From CAWBOY01 sp963790585 (GTDB lineage: Bacteria > Planctomycetota > Planctomycetia > Gemmatales > Gemmataceae): DNA of 64,000 nucleotides. Where the stretch lies: NCBI GenBank assembly GCA_963790585.1, contig CAWBOY010000003.1, forward strand, positions 1 through 64,000. The letters are read 5' to 3'. This document shows, piece after piece, positions 14,288 through 23,571 of this stretch; position 1 is the stretch's first letter, and each line of letters begins with the position of its first letter. The translations under genes and the position numbers were made by a program. Under the pieces are notes generated by a model that was given only the letters and a program-made list of their open reading frames with translations, did no database searches and was not told the DNA's origin.

Positions 14288-16872
14288 GTCCAGCCGTTCC
14301 TTCCGCCGTGGGAGCGAATGGGGCCGGCGGCGCGCCGCTCACGGCGCCATTGACGCCGATGGGCTGGCTCAAGCAGAACGGCGTACTGCTGGTTCTGCTC
14401 GCCGCCGGCGCGGTCTGGATCGTGCGCAATTTTGGTCTATCCGGCTTGCTCAACGCCTTTCTCGCCGCCCTCGGTGTCGGTTTCGTCATCTTCGTGCATG
14501 AGCTGGGCCATTTTTTGGCGGCGAAATGGTGCGACGTCCATGTCGTGACCTTCAGTATCGGCTTTGGGCCGTCGTTGCCGGGCTGTAGCTTTCAGCGCGG
14601 TGAGACGACCTACAAGCTCGGCGTTCTGCCGCTCGGCGGCTTCGTCAATATGGTCGGTGAAGGGCCGGAGGCGGACGAAGAGGAAAACTATCCGCGCTCG
14701 TTCAAAAACAAGACGGTCTACCAGCGGATGCTCATCATCTCCGCCGGCGTCATCATGAATGTGATCCTTGGTTTCGTCTGTTTCGTCATCGTATTCAGTC
14801 ACGGCGTAGAACGGCCCATTGCCAAGGTCTGGCGCGTCGATTCCGGCTCGCCCGCCTGGAAGCAGGGCGTCCCGGTCGGCTCGACGGTCAAAATCATTGG
14901 CGGCAGGCTCGTCGACGGCAAAGTTGTGGGCGGCATCGTCAATCCAACGTTTGACGAGCTTCGGTCGACGGTTGCTCTCTCGTCGCATGAAGAGCAGGTT
15001 CCCTTCCTGTTTGTAACCCCCGATGGCCGAGAATTGGTCAAAACGTTGACGCCTCGGCGCGACGCCAACGACATGGTGCCCGTAATCGGCATCGGCCTGG
15101 CTGAGCGTCTTCAGTTGATCCCGAAGTGCGCGGGTCGACGCAATGAGCCGGTACTTGACAACAGCCCCGCGTCGGCAGCCCGGGCTGTCCCCCTGAGATC
15201 GACGGACATCCTGCTCGCCTCCACCGATCCCGCGAATCCGAGCCAAATGACGCCGATCACGCGTGAAGAGAAACGCGATCCGTTTGGCCTCGTCGAGTTG
15301 TGTCGCCGTATGCGCCGGCTCAATCATGAGCCGTTAAAGGTCCGCGTGCAGCGTGAGAATAAGACGGAAGAGCTCGACGTTCCCTTGGGCGGCTTCGAGT
15401 GGGAAGATAGCATCGTCGGCTGTAGCGCACCCGGGCAGCCGGTCTTTGATGTGCAGCCGTTGCCCGACGATCCGTCGAACACCGAAACGAAGACGGCCAA
15501 CCCGCTGGAATTCCGCAGGCGTATGCAGGCTTTGGCCGGGCTACCGGTGTTCATTGAGGTCAAGCGAAAAGACAACCTGACGGTGCGTTTGCTCGTACCC
15601 CCGGCGTTTCACGTAGATTTCGGCATACGAATGCAAATGGGTGGCGTGGCCGCCGTGCGCGTCGGCTCGCCGGCGGAAAAGGCCGAGGTTAAACCGCCAT
15701 CGGCACCCGAAGAAATCGGCGACGTGATTACCAAAGTCCAGATGCGGTTTGACCAACCCGGCACGGATGGCAAAACCACCAAGGAGTGGACCGACCTCGA
15801 CCCGATGCGGCTGCCTTATCAACTTGCCGAAGCCGCCCGCCAGGTGCCGGGGCGTAAACAGGTGACGTTGACCGTGCTTCGGCCAAGTCAGCATCAAGAC
15901 ACGAAGACCGAGCTGGGCCCGATGGACTGGGACACCGCGTTTGACAATAACGATGAGCCAGCCTCCAGCCCCGCCGCGCCGGTGGCGATTCCTCAGCTCG
16001 GCGTTGCCTATTATGTGACGACGACGATCGCCGAGGTGCTGCCGAACTCGCCGGCGGCACGGGCCGTTTTGGAAGTGGATGATCCAACGAAACTGGCTGA
16101 GGGGACCAAAGGCTTGAACGGCGGCCTACTAAATGCGGCCGGGCTCCAGCTCGAACCGTTACGGCCGCTCGATGTCATTCAGCAGATCCGCTTTCGCCGG
16201 CTCAACAAAGGCGTGCCCGACGGGTGGACCGGATGGCAGGAACTGGCGTCGATTCGCGGCTCGAAAAAGGATGTCTACGACGAATGGCCATTCTTTTTCA
16301 ACCAATTTCAAGACGGCCTGGAATCGCACATCGTTCAGGTGCGCGTACTCCGCGACAACAAGCTCCTGGAAGGCGCGGTCGGCATGACGGCCAAAACCGA
16401 CCTTCATTGGCCCTTGGAGGAGCGCGGCTGGATTCTCAGTTACGACACGCGCATGCAGCGCGGCGAGAATCTTTGGCAGTCGATGGGCCTGGGGCTACGC
16501 GAGACGCAACAGTGGATTGTCAAACTCTATCAACAATTGCGCAGCCTCGTCACCGCTCGCATTTCGTCGAAGGCACTTGGCGGCCCGATCGAGATCGCAT
16601 CCCAGGCATTTTTCATTGTCGGCGAGGATTACTATTCGTTCATCATGTTTCTCGGCCTGTTGAGCATAAACCTGGCCGTGCTGAATTTCTTGCCGATCCC
16701 ATTGATGGACGGCGGCCACATGGTCTTTCTGATCTACGAATGGCTACGCGGCCGACCGCCATCGGAAATGGTGCGCACCATCGCGTCGTATATCGGTCTG
16801 GGTTTCCTTGCGGCGCTGTTGTTATTTGTGGTCTACCAGGACGTGAGCCGCCGATTTTTCGGCATTCGCTAG
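14248..16872 (+). CDS. rseP: RseP-type site-2 membrane metalloprotease, unusually long
   Basis: 874 residues from a TTG at 14248 that has AGGAGA seven bases upstream. The zinc-binding H84-E-L-G-H88 lies in the first core membrane segment. The second zinc site, L-P-I-P-L-M-D821-G-G, and two C-terminal helices follow about 730 residues later. Family members such as E. coli RseP are near 450 residues. The extra length is between the two catalytic segments and contains several PDZ-like blocks (for example V-G-S-P-A-E-K-A near residue 470 and L-P-N-S-P-A-A-R-A near 595). It would cleave membrane-embedded anti-sigma factors or signal peptides. Translationally coupled to ispC. Confidence 0.93.
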   Translation: MEPSPNPNSPDSLSPAVPSAVGANGAGGAPLTAPLTPMGWLKQNGVLLVLLAAGAVWIVRNFGLSGLLNAFLAALGVGFVIFVHELGHFLAAKWCDVHVVTFSIGFGPSLPGCSFQRGETTYKLGVLPLGGFVNMVGEGPEADEEENYPRSFKNKTVYQRMLIISAGVIMNVILGFVCFVIVFSHGVERPIAKVWRVDSGSPAWKQGVPVGSTVKIIGGRLVDGKVVGGIVNPTFDELRSTVALSSHEEQVPFLFVTPDGRELVKTLTPRRDANDMVPVIGIGLAERLQLIPKCAGRRNEPVLDNSPASAARAVPLRSTDILLASTDPANPSQMTPITREEKRDPFGLVELCRRMRRLNHEPLKVRVQRENKTEELDVPLGGFEWEDSIVGCSAPGQPVFDVQPLPDDPSNTETKTANPLEFRRRMQALAGLPVFIEVKRKDNLTVRLLVPPAFHVDFGIRMQMGGVAAVRVGSPAEKAEVKPPSAPEEIGDVITKVQMRFDQPGTDGKTTKEWTDLDPMRLPYQLAEAARQVPGRKQVTLTVLRPSQHQDTKTELGPMDWDTAFDNNDEPASSPAAPVAIPQLGVAYYVTTTIAEVLPNSPAARAVLEVDDPTKLAEGTKGLNGGLLNAAGLQLEPLRPLDVIQQIRFRRLNKGVPDGWTGWQELASIRGSKKDVYDEWPFFFNQFQDGLESHIVQVRVLRDNKLLEGAVGMTAKTDLHWPLEERGWILSYDTRMQRGENLWQSMGLGLRETQQWIVKLYQQLRSLVTARISSKALGGPIEIASQAFFIVGEDYYSFIMFLGLLSINLAVLNFLPIPLMDGGHMVFLIYEWLRGRPPSEMVRTIASYIGLGFLAALLLFVVYQDVSRRFFGIR

Positions 16873-16998
16873 TTTTTGTTTAGCGCCTATCCGAAGTAGA
16901 GTCGAGAAGTGGCGCGGTGGTTTAGGTCGAGTCCAGCGGTATCCGGCCCTTTCGTTGGCCGGTGCCTCAATCTCCCGGCCATGCCCCGTTTCCACTTC

Positions 16999-17043
16999 CC
17001 GCTCGTCGAACCGGACGGGCCCTATTAAGGCATCCGGCTCTCG
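16999..17043 (-). ncRNA. Group II intron domain V
   Basis: Minus-strand sequence GAGAGCCGGATGCC... GTCCGGTTCGACGAGCGGG folds as the short conserved hairpin with the AGC triad near its base. It lies between the maturase ORF and the 3' splice site, as expected. Domain VI should occupy roughly 16900-16990. Confidence 0.75.
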
Positions 17044-17066
17044 GACAAGGTAACTCATGCGTTCGC

Positions 17067-17324
17067 TCACAAGACGCGAGGTCGCGGTCGCCCTGGAAGC
17101 CACACTAATCCCAGGTCCTCACGCAGGTAACGATCCGAATAACACTGTCGGGCCGTACCCTGCACGCGGTGCTTCCGACCCAGCCACTGACGGAGCCGTT
17201 GACAGGTGTGCGCCATCACCTGCTTCATGGCCGGGGCCGTGTTACCGAGACAAAAATAGTTCGCCCAGCCCACCAGTCGGCTGTTGACGCGAGTTATTAA
17301 CGCCGGCAAGACAACCACTGCCAC
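17067..17324 (-). pseudogene. ltrA: Group II intron protein, C-terminal maturase part in a shifted frame
   Basis: This frame contains the group II maturase-specific (GIIM) signature V-N-S-R-L-V-G-W-A-N-Y-F and a tail with R-Q-C-Y-S-D-R-Y-L-R. It continues the reverse transcriptase that stops at 17297 in another frame. The switch falls at about 17,310, so one small indel separates the two halves. The annotated ATG is not a natural start. Confidence 0.8.
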
Positions 17325-18382
17325 GTTCGGCTGGTCTGATCGCGGATCACCTCACAGATCCCGTGGATCTTCTTGACGGCCGGACGGGGACCGATGTAGC
17401 TACGCCCCGTCTTCGGCGACCAGTTCCGACCGAACGTGTAACCCAAAAACGAAAACGTCTCGTCCGGCAAGCGGCAAACCCGGGTCTTCGTCTCGTTCAC
17501 CGTCAACCGCAGCTTCGACATCATGCGCCGCATCACCGCCTCGGCTTCAAGAGCCGTACCACGGCAGCAGATCACAAAGTCGTCCGCATAATTGACGATA
17601 CGCGCCTCAAGACGATTGGCATGCCCGTTTGTCTTCCAGCCCAGCACGAAGCGACGCATGTAGAGATTCGCCAGCAGCGGCGAGAGCACGCCCCCTTGCG
17701 GGGTGCCGCGACCCTCGTCCTTGTTGCGAGTCGTTCGACGCTTGTCCCCACGATCTCCAAGGTCTTCCACCGGTGCCTCCAACCAGCTTTTGATCAGGGC
17801 CAGTAGTAGCCCGTCACTAAGCCGTCGGCTCACCGATGCCATTAACTCGGCGTGGGGGATGCTATCGAAGTACCCACTCAAGTCCGCATCGACAATCTCC
17901 GTATGCCCGTTGTCTAGCAACAATTGGACCTGCTCGATCGCGTCCAGAGCGCTTCGGCCTTGCCGATAAGCAAATTGTTCCGGCTGCAAGTCCGCCTCGA
18001 AGATCGGCTCCAAGACGAGCAACACAGCCATCTGCACGACGCGGTCGCGGATCGTTGGAATGCCCAACGGTCGCTGTTTGCCATCCGACTTCGGTATGTA
18101 CACCCGTCGGACTGCTTGCGGGCGATACGCTTTGTTTCGGAGTTCTTCCGTCAGTTCACCCAGCCAACGGTCCAGCCCGTACTCCTCGATGTCCGTGAAC
18201 GTCTGGCCATCCACCCCCGCCGCGCCGTCGTTAGCGGCACAGCACAGGTACGCATGGCCCAGCACATCGGCCCGGTACACCTTGTCGTACAACGCATAGA
18301 ACCGATAGGTGGGTGCTCTCTTCGCTTTGGCATGCAACGTCTCCTGGAGTTTCCGAACCGTATCGGGAGGTGTTAGGCTCAT
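17297..18382 (-). CDS. ltrA: Group II intron reverse transcriptase/maturase, N-terminal part (frameshifted)
   Basis: About 360 residues from ATG 18382 (an upstream start at 18445 is possible). It shows the RT blocks R-V-Y-I-P-K-S-D-G-K-Q-R-P-L-G-I-P, Q-F-A-Y-R-Q-G-R-S, D-A-D-L-S-G-Y-F-D-S-I-P, G-T-P-Q-G-G-V-L-S-P-L-L-A-N and the catalytic Y-A-D-D-F. It promotes splicing and target-primed reverse transcription of its host intron. The frame ends prematurely in W-L-S-C-R-R; the maturase domain follows in the next frame. It lies wholly inside the intron. Confidence 0.92.
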   Translation of the reverse strand: MSLTPPDTVRKLQETLHAKAKRAPTYRFYALYDKVYRADVLGHAYLCCAANDGAAGVDGQTFTDIEEYGLDRWLGELTEELRNKAYRPQAVRRVYIPKSDGKQRPLGIPTIRDRVVQMAVLLVLEPIFEADLQPEQFAYRQGRSALDAIEQVQLLLDNGHTEIVDADLSGYFDSIPHAELMASVSRRLSDGLLLALIKSWLEAPVEDLGDRGDKRRTTRNKDEGRGTPQGGVLSPLLANLYMRRFVLGWKTNGHANRLEARIVNYADDFVICCRGTALEAEAVMRRMMSKLRLTVNETKTRVCRLPDETFSFLGYTFGRNWSPKTGRSYIGPRPAVKKIHGICEVIRDQTSRTWQWLSCRR

Positions 18383-18969
18383 CACCAATCTCCTGGCTCT
18401 CTTTCCTTCGGACGCTGTCCTTGAACCAAGGCCCCTTCCCTCCACCGGCGTTACCCGGCTTCAGCGGTACTACGAGCCTCTCCGCCACCCCAAGCGGCCC
18501 GGCCTGTCCCTCGCGGGCGTCCGGTTGGCACTGCTGCCACCGCAGGGGGTTTCCCGTGTTGCGTTAACTTTCCTATGCCGACATGCCGTCGCCATTACCC
18601 CGGTGGCAACGCGGGTGGGGCTAAAGTCGTTCCCCCTGTATCCTCGCGTCTGCGGCCTTCCCCATCCCTTTGCTGGGTCGGCTACCACATTACCCGTTTC
18701 GAGGCCTGCTCAGCGTTCACTCACGTTACGGCCTGCCTGCTCGCGGAGTCGCTCAAACGACCCTTTCCATCGAAGGCTTCGACAGTTTCGTTACCTCCAC
18801 TGCCGCTCCGATTGCTACCGGCTGGAACGACCAGTTGCCGGGTGGGATTCGCACCCACTGAAAAGTCACGCCTTGGCACGGCGCACAAAGGGGACGGGTA
18901 CCATTGTGCGAAGCACCCTTCGGGCCGTTCCGGCAATGGTACCCGGCCCCTTTTTCGGATAGGCGCTAA

Positions 18970-19021
18970 GCGCTTTTTGTTAAGCCGCGAGCGGAACGGC
19001 TCGGGGCTTAACAAAAAGCGC
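18970..19021. terminator. Perfect 17-bp stem-loop downstream of the aminotransferase gene
   Basis: GCGCTTTTTGTTAAGCC (18970-18986) pairs exactly with 19005-19021 across an 18-base loop that itself contains GCCGCGAGCGG. It sits six bases beyond the minus-strand gene stop at 19028. It may end transcription from both sides; it follows the intron-bearing hairpin directly. Confidence 0.6.
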
Positions 19022-19027
19022 GTGTCA

Positions 19028-20233
19028 TCACGGCAACAATTCTATCAGCGCCTCGACGAGACGATCTATTTCCGCCTCCGTGTTATAGAAATGCGTCGAG
19101 GTGCGAAGCATCGTTCGATCGGGTCTTTCGATGATGTTCACTTCAATACGGTCTCGTTCCCACAGTCGTTTGCGCAGTTCGATGGGGTCGATCCCCTTGG
19201 GAAGATTGAACGCCTGGAGGGCGCCGTGGAGTTCTGGGTTCTCAGGTGTGGCAGGTGTCAGCCCCTTCAGACCGGTCAGGCGTTTGCGGGCATAGGCGAC
19301 TAGCTCGGCCATGCGGGCTCGAATTTTGGCGACGCCCAAGCCGGCCTGGAAATCGATCGCCGTCGGCACGGCGAGCCAAGGGCAGAGGTCGCGCGTGCCT
19401 TCGAACTCGAGATGACGCAAGCGCGGCGTCGAGCCGAAGTCGTCCTGGTCGTCGAACCTTTGGCGGTCCTGCTTCCAGCCCCAACTCACTTGCAAAGGCT
19501 GGATGCGCTCACTCGCGCCGGGGGCGAAATAGAGAAAGCCGGTGCCGGTGGGCGCGAGCAGCCATTTGTGGCAGTTGGAGCCATAGTAATCCGCGCCGAC
19601 GGCGTCGACATTGAGCGGAATGAACGCCGGAGCATGGGCGCCATCGACGACGGTGATGATGCCGCGCTTTCTGGCCTCGGCGCAAAGCTCTTTAGCCGGT
19701 AACACAAGCCCCGTCGGCGAAAGAACATGACTAAAGAAAAACAGTCTGGTGCGATCTGTCATTGCGGCCGTGGCTGCCGCGACGATCTCAGCGGATGATC
19801 GAGCCATCGTCGGCAAGGCGAAGGTCTTGAGCGTAAGGCCCTGGCGCTGGCAGGCTCGCTCCCAGGTCCAGTGCATCGCGCCGTATTCGTGATCCGTCAT
19901 CAAGACTTCGCCAGGCGCGGCAATGCGCAGCGACGAGGCGATAAGATTGACCGACGCGGAGACATTCACCGTGAAGATGAGCCGCTTCACGTCGCCGCCG
20001 AGAAAATCGGCGAGCCGCTGCCGCGCATGCCATAGGAGCGCTGGCTGTTTGCGGATCAGAAAGTCCATCGGCTCCGCGGCCAGCTCGCGGCGCAGCGCGG
20101 TAGCACAGTCAAAGACAGGCCGCGGTAGCGGGCCAAAGGAGCCCGTGTTGAGATTGATCGCGGTGGGGTCGAGCATCATCTGAGCGCGGGCGCCAGTCCA
20201 TTCGTCGGCGGGCATAAAATGTGATTTCCTCAT
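19028..20233 (-). CDS. PLP-dependent class V aminotransferase / isopenicillin-N-epimerase-like
   Basis: 401 residues. PLP-enzyme landmarks: N-T-G-S-F-G-P-L-P near the N-terminus, V-N-V-S-A-S-V-N-L for phosphate binding, D197-G-A-H200 stacking and ring-nitrogen contact, and Lys223 in S-N-C-H-K-W-L-L-A-P as the Schiff-base lysine. This is the NifS/isopenicillin-N-epimerase branch, whose members act as epimerases, desulfurases or aminotransferases, so the substrate cannot be read from sequence. It lacks the long Cys loop expected of cysteine desulfurases. Monocistronic by spacing. Confidence 0.88.
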   Translation of the reverse strand: MRKSHFMPADEWTGARAQMMLDPTAINLNTGSFGPLPRPVFDCATALRRELAAEPMDFLIRKQPALLWHARQRLADFLGGDVKRLIFTVNVSASVNLIASSLRIAAPGEVLMTDHEYGAMHWTWERACQRQGLTLKTFALPTMARSSAEIVAAATAAMTDRTRLFFFSHVLSPTGLVLPAKELCAEARKRGIITVVDGAHAPAFIPLNVDAVGADYYGSNCHKWLLAPTGTGFLYFAPGASERIQPLQVSWGWKQDRQRFDDQDDFGSTPRLRHLEFEGTRDLCPWLAVPTAIDFQAGLGVAKIRARMAELVAYARKRLTGLKGLTPATPENPELHGALQAFNLPKGIDPIELRKRLWERDRIEVNIIERPDRTMLRTSTHFYNTEAEIDRLVEALIELLP

Positions 20234-20239
20234 TTTCGT

Positions 20240-20312
20240 TTAACCGCGAGCCGGCAGGCGAGCGCTATTTGATAGCACTATCGCACAATGCTCGCGGCTA
20301 AGCGGATTTAAC
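20240..20312. repeat. Imperfect inverted repeat of the AGCCGCGAGC family
   Basis: The arm TTTAACCGCGAGC near 20240 is matched by GCTCGCGGCTAAGCGGATTTAA near 20290-20312. It shares GGCAGGCGAGCGCT with the stronger hairpin at 46503-46574, so it is one of a dispersed family. It lies between the aldo/keto reductase stop and the aminotransferase start. Confidence 0.55.
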
Positions 20313-20322
20313 CTATTCGCTA

Positions 20323-21261
20323 TTACGCTTTAACCGGGTCGGGCGCCAGGGAGTGCTGCTTCATGTGATACGGGCCATCAAAAACCTGGGTCGATTTGAA
20401 GCGCTCATGCCGGCCATCACCCGCGACGTCCTTGACCCGGGTGACGAGCTTCGTCGTCTCTGCTGCGCTCAGCGGTTGAAACGAGCGGACCATGGCCAGG
20501 TCTTGTTTGAGGATTTCCATCGAATCGATGCCGATGACGAGCGTCGAGATCGGTTGACTGAGAGCGTAGGTTCGTGCTTCGGTCACGGTGCAGACGTTCT
20601 CGACGATGAGGCGACCTTTTTTGTCCGCGCCGCCGCCGAGGCTTTTCATGCCGATCGTCCCGATGCCAAGCTTGTTTGCTTCGGGGACGACCTCATGCAC
20701 GAAGCTGCGGTAGTGGTAGTCGCAGACGTTGATCGGCATCTGCACGGTGTCCCATTTGTGTAGCTTCAGCATCTTGAGATGGATATGCGGCGACTTGTGG
20801 CCGGTGAAGCCGAGGAAGCGAACTTTGCCCTCTTTTTGGGCCTTGATGGCCTCGGCGAGAGCGCCTTGCTCGACGATCCAATCGGGATCGTTATCGTAAT
20901 TGACCTCGTGGAATTGCCAGAGGTCGATGTGGTCGGTCTTTAGTCGGCGCAGGCTGTCTTCAAGATGTTGCCTCGTCCCCTTGGCATCGCGGGCGCAGTT
21001 CTTGGTCATCAGGAAACATTGGTTACGTCGCCCTCCCTCGGCCAGGGCTTTGCCCATAATCTCTTCGCTGCCGCCGTCATGATAATCCCAGGCGTTGTCG
21101 AAGAAGGTGATGCCCTCGTCGAGGGCCGTATGCATGAGCTTGATGGCTTCCTTCTGATCCTTGATAAAGCCGACGTGCCAGCCGCCGACACCCAGGATCG
21201 ACACGTTGACGCCCGTCTTTCCAAGAGGGCGCGTCGGCACGCCGGTGCTATTGTTGGTCAT
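20323..21261 (-). CDS. Aldo/keto reductase
   Basis: 312 residues, a normal length for the family. The catalytic tetrad is visible: D55 (T-F-F-D-N-A), Y60 (W-D-Y-H-D-G), K87 (M-T-K-N) and H118 (W-Q-F-H-E-V). The C-terminal half has the NADP-binding I-G-M-K-S-L-G-G-G and the L-V-I-G-I-D-S-M strand. The substrate is unknown. No iron-sulfur Cys cluster is seen in the C-terminus, unlike some longer planctomycete relatives. It lies 40 bp from glnE on the same strand. Confidence 0.92.
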   Translation of the reverse strand: MTNNSTGVPTRPLGKTGVNVSILGVGGWHVGFIKDQKEAIKLMHTALDEGITFFDNAWDYHDGGSEEIMGKALAEGGRRNQCFLMTKNCARDAKGTRQHLEDSLRRLKTDHIDLWQFHEVNYDNDPDWIVEQGALAEAIKAQKEGKVRFLGFTGHKSPHIHLKMLKLHKWDTVQMPINVCDYHYRSFVHEVVPEANKLGIGTIGMKSLGGGADKKGRLIVENVCTVTEARTYALSQPISTLVIGIDSMEILKQDLAMVRSFQPLSAAETTKLVTRVKDVAGDGRHERFKSTQVFDGPYHMKQHSLAPDPVKA

Positions 21262-21300
21262 GGCGCGTTTCCTTTTGCGAATTAAAGGCGAGGCAACACA

Positions 21301-23571
21301 TCAGGGAGCATTGTCAGGCATTCGGGTCGCAGCGGCAATGGACGGCGCGGGCGAAAGTCGCTCGCGCTCGACGACGCGCAAAAACAACTCACGTATCCGG
21401 GAAGTATGACGCTCTAACTGCGCGAGGAACAGTCGGCCCGTAGTCTCGGGCGGACCAGCCTCGTAGCCGAGCCGTCGCGCCAGCTTTGCTACCTCAGTGG
21501 GTTCTTCCGGCACTTCATCGAGTGAGCGGTTGTGGACGATGCGCAGCCGACTCTGAACGCGGAGAAGAAAGTCATAGCCGGCGCGCAGGTCGGCATATTC
21601 GTTCTCCGCGAGCAGGCCGACCTGGCGCAGCGCTTCGAGGGCCTTCCAGGTGTTGGCGGCGCGCAGTTCCGGCTGCGTTCGGCCGTATTTCAACTGACAC
21701 AGCTGCACGAGGAACTCGACGTCGACCAGGCCGCCGAAGCCACGTTTAAGGTTGCGTTCGGCGCGACTGGCCTCCATGCGGCGCCGCATGGCGAGCAGCT
21801 CATCGGCCAGTTGGGGCCGCCATTCCAGCGCGAAAGCAGCTTCGGCCACGGACGCCATGACTTCTTGGCCAAAGTCAGTATCGCCGAGAATCGGCCGGGC
21901 CCGCGAAAGGGCTTGGCGCTCCCACATCTGCGCGGCCCCGCCCGGCGTGAAGTACCGTCGGAACTCGCATAGGGGCAAAACCAGGCTGCCGGATTTGCCC
22001 GATGGCCGAAGTCTCATGTCCACTTGATAGAGTCGGCCCATCGGCCCGAGATAGCTCACGGAACGGATGATTCGCTGCCCTAGCTCGGTGAAAAACTGGA
22101 AGTTATCGATCGACTCGAAGCTTACAAAGCGATCCGTGTCGGACGCCGGCGCCGTCCGACCATCTCCCTCGTAAATCATTATCAAGTCGAGATCGCTATG
22201 GTAGTTCAGCTCACGCCCGCCAAGCTTGCCGAGCGCGAGGACGACGAATCGGCATTGCCGACCAGCACGCGCTCCATCCGACAAGAGCGGCACACCGAGA
22301 CGTTTTTCCAATGGCGCGGACAACGGGCTGGCGACCTGGCACAAAATCGTCTCCGCCAGGTCGCTCAAGGCCGTGGTTGTATCTTGAATCGTACTCTTGC
22401 CGAGAATATCGCGAACACCGATCCGCAATAGCTCTTTATCCTGGAAGCTGTGCAAAATCGGCTCGAGGTCGGTCGCACTTCGACATAGCTCGGCTAGCTC
22501 CTCTTCCAGTTCCTTGGCGCTGCGCGGCTGATTGAGCACCAAGCTATCGAGGAGTTCGTCGATCATACCCGGGTTGTTGATCAAGATCTCCGAAAGGAAC
22601 TGACTCGAAGCGCACAGCTCGACGTAGAGTTTGAGGCTTGGCTGATTGTAACTAAACAGCTCCCATAACACCGTTTTGCAGCCGAGCGAGCTGGTAACCT
22701 TTTCGAGGTTATTGAGGGCCATATCCGGGTCTGGCGTCTCGGCAACGGCTCGAAGCAGCCGTGGCGCGATGCTAGCGAGGAAGTGACGGCAACGGCGCGT
22801 CGACAGAAAGAGCACTGATTCTTGGCCAAGCTGGTTGAGGTTCTGATACGCCGCTTGCACGTCACGAAACGGATAGCGCGCGAGCACCGAGCGGATCGTC
22901 TCCGGATCAGGGTTCGTGTCGAGCAGAAGATCTGACTCTGGCTCGGCTTGCTCGGGATCACCCTCGAACGTCTGATGAAGGAGATGATCGAGAATACGCC
23001 GCGTCGGCTCTGTTTTGTCGCGATAATCGGCGAGAAAGGCCTTGGCCGGATCTTCCGCCGGGCCGCGCTCGGCCATGCGCGTTCCGCGCGGGGCGTAACC
23101 CATGCGCAGCGCCAGCTTGCGGCGTTCTTCGTCGTTGTCGGGAAGCCGATGCGTTTGCAAGTCAAAGAGAATTTGCAGGCGGTGCTCCGTCTTTCGCAGA
23201 AAGCGATAGCTGTCTTCGAGAACGCGATATTCCTGATCCGTCAGGCATCCGGCCGATTCCAGGGCTTCGAGAGCGAGCAGCGTATTGCGTTGCCGAAGCT
23301 CGGGAAGGTCGCCGCCGTTGAGCAGCTGAAGAAACTGTATGGAGAATTCGATGTCGCGAATGCCGCCGTGGCCTGTTTTCACTTCGCTATCGCTGAGGCC
23401 CGCCTGGGCCGCCTTCCGCTCGATGCGTCTTTTGAGAGCCTTGATTTCATTAATTTCGGCAAAGCTGAGATATTTGCGATAAACAAAAGGCTCTATCGCA
23501 TCGAGAAATCGTTGGCCCAGCGCCGGTCCCCGGCGACGGGGCGGACTTTGATCAAGGCTTGGCGCTCCCAA
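21301..23571 (-). CDS. glnE: Glutamine-synthetase adenylyltransferase GlnE, C-terminal part (frameshifted)
   Basis: This frame carries the end of the first nucleotidyltransferase-associated domain (F-V-Y-R-K-Y-L, then T-G-H-G-G-I-R-D-I-E-F) and the entire second half, with L-G-K-L-G-G-R-E-L-N-Y-H-S-D-L-D-L-I and V-D-M-R-L-R-P-S-G-K-S-G. GlnE adds and removes AMP on glutamine synthetase in nitrogen control. Homology really starts at about 23,530 (A-L-G-Q-R-F); the first residues are an out-of-frame artefact. It is separated from the N-terminal part by two one-base losses at about 23,530 and 23,645. Confidence 0.92.
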   Translation of the reverse strand: MGAPSLDQSPPRRRGPALGQRFLDAIEPFVYRKYLSFAEINEIKALKRRIERKAAQAGLSDSEVKTGHGGIRDIEFSIQFLQLLNGGDLPELRQRNTLLALEALESAGCLTDQEYRVLEDSYRFLRKTEHRLQILFDLQTHRLPDNDEERRKLALRMGYAPRGTRMAERGPAEDPAKAFLADYRDKTEPTRRILDHLLHQTFEGDPEQAEPESDLLLDTNPDPETIRSVLARYPFRDVQAAYQNLNQLGQESVLFLSTRRCRHFLASIAPRLLRAVAETPDPDMALNNLEKVTSSLGCKTVLWELFSYNQPSLKLYVELCASSQFLSEILINNPGMIDELLDSLVLNQPRSAKELEEELAELCRSATDLEPILHSFQDKELLRIGVRDILGKSTIQDTTTALSDLAETILCQVASPLSAPLEKRLGVPLLSDGARAGRQCRFVVLALGKLGGRELNYHSDLDLIMIYEGDGRTAPASDTDRFVSFESIDNFQFFTELGQRIIRSVSYLGPMGRLYQVDMRLRPSGKSGSLVLPLCEFRRYFTPGGAAQMWERQALSRARPILGDTDFGQEVMASVAEAAFALEWRPQLADELLAMRRRMEASRAERNLKRGFGGLVDVEFLVQLCQLKYGRTQPELRAANTWKALEALRQVGLLAENEYADLRAGYDFLLRVQSRLRIVHNRSLDEVPEEPTEVAKLARRLGYEAGPPETTGRLFLAQLERHTSRIRELFLRVVERERLSPAPSIAAATRMPDNAP

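Larger units (their letters stand above)
16896..18886 (-). mobile_element. Bacterial group II intron (class C-like), 1,991 bp
   Basis: On the minus strand the intron starts GTGCGCCGTGCC at 18886, directly after a hairpin ending CCCCTTT, and ends CTCGACTCTAC at 16896. The GUGCG start and AY end fit group II rules. Removing it reconstitutes the interrupted hairpin to the base. It contains an RT-type ORF and a recognisable domain V. Insertion immediately after a hairpin with a short T-run is the known habit of class C introns. The ORF is frameshifted, so mobility may be lost unless this is a sequence error. Confidence 0.9.
16881..18968. repeat. Long terminator-like hairpin split by the group II intron
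   Basis: TAGCGCCTATCCGAA (16881-16895) is the exact complement of 18954-18968. Joining 16895 to 18887 rebuilds one continuous stem of over 20 bp (outer arm, then AAAGGGG / CCCCTTTTT, then an inner GGGTACCATTG arm). It begins 8 bp after the rseP stop and is a relative of the hairpin at 62384-62483. It probably served as a terminator or REP element. Confidence 0.85.

Noticed and set aside
18309..19303. Plus-strand frames across the intron 5' region
   Set aside because: They translate structured intron RNA domains; no conserved protein features, and the intron boundary cuts them.
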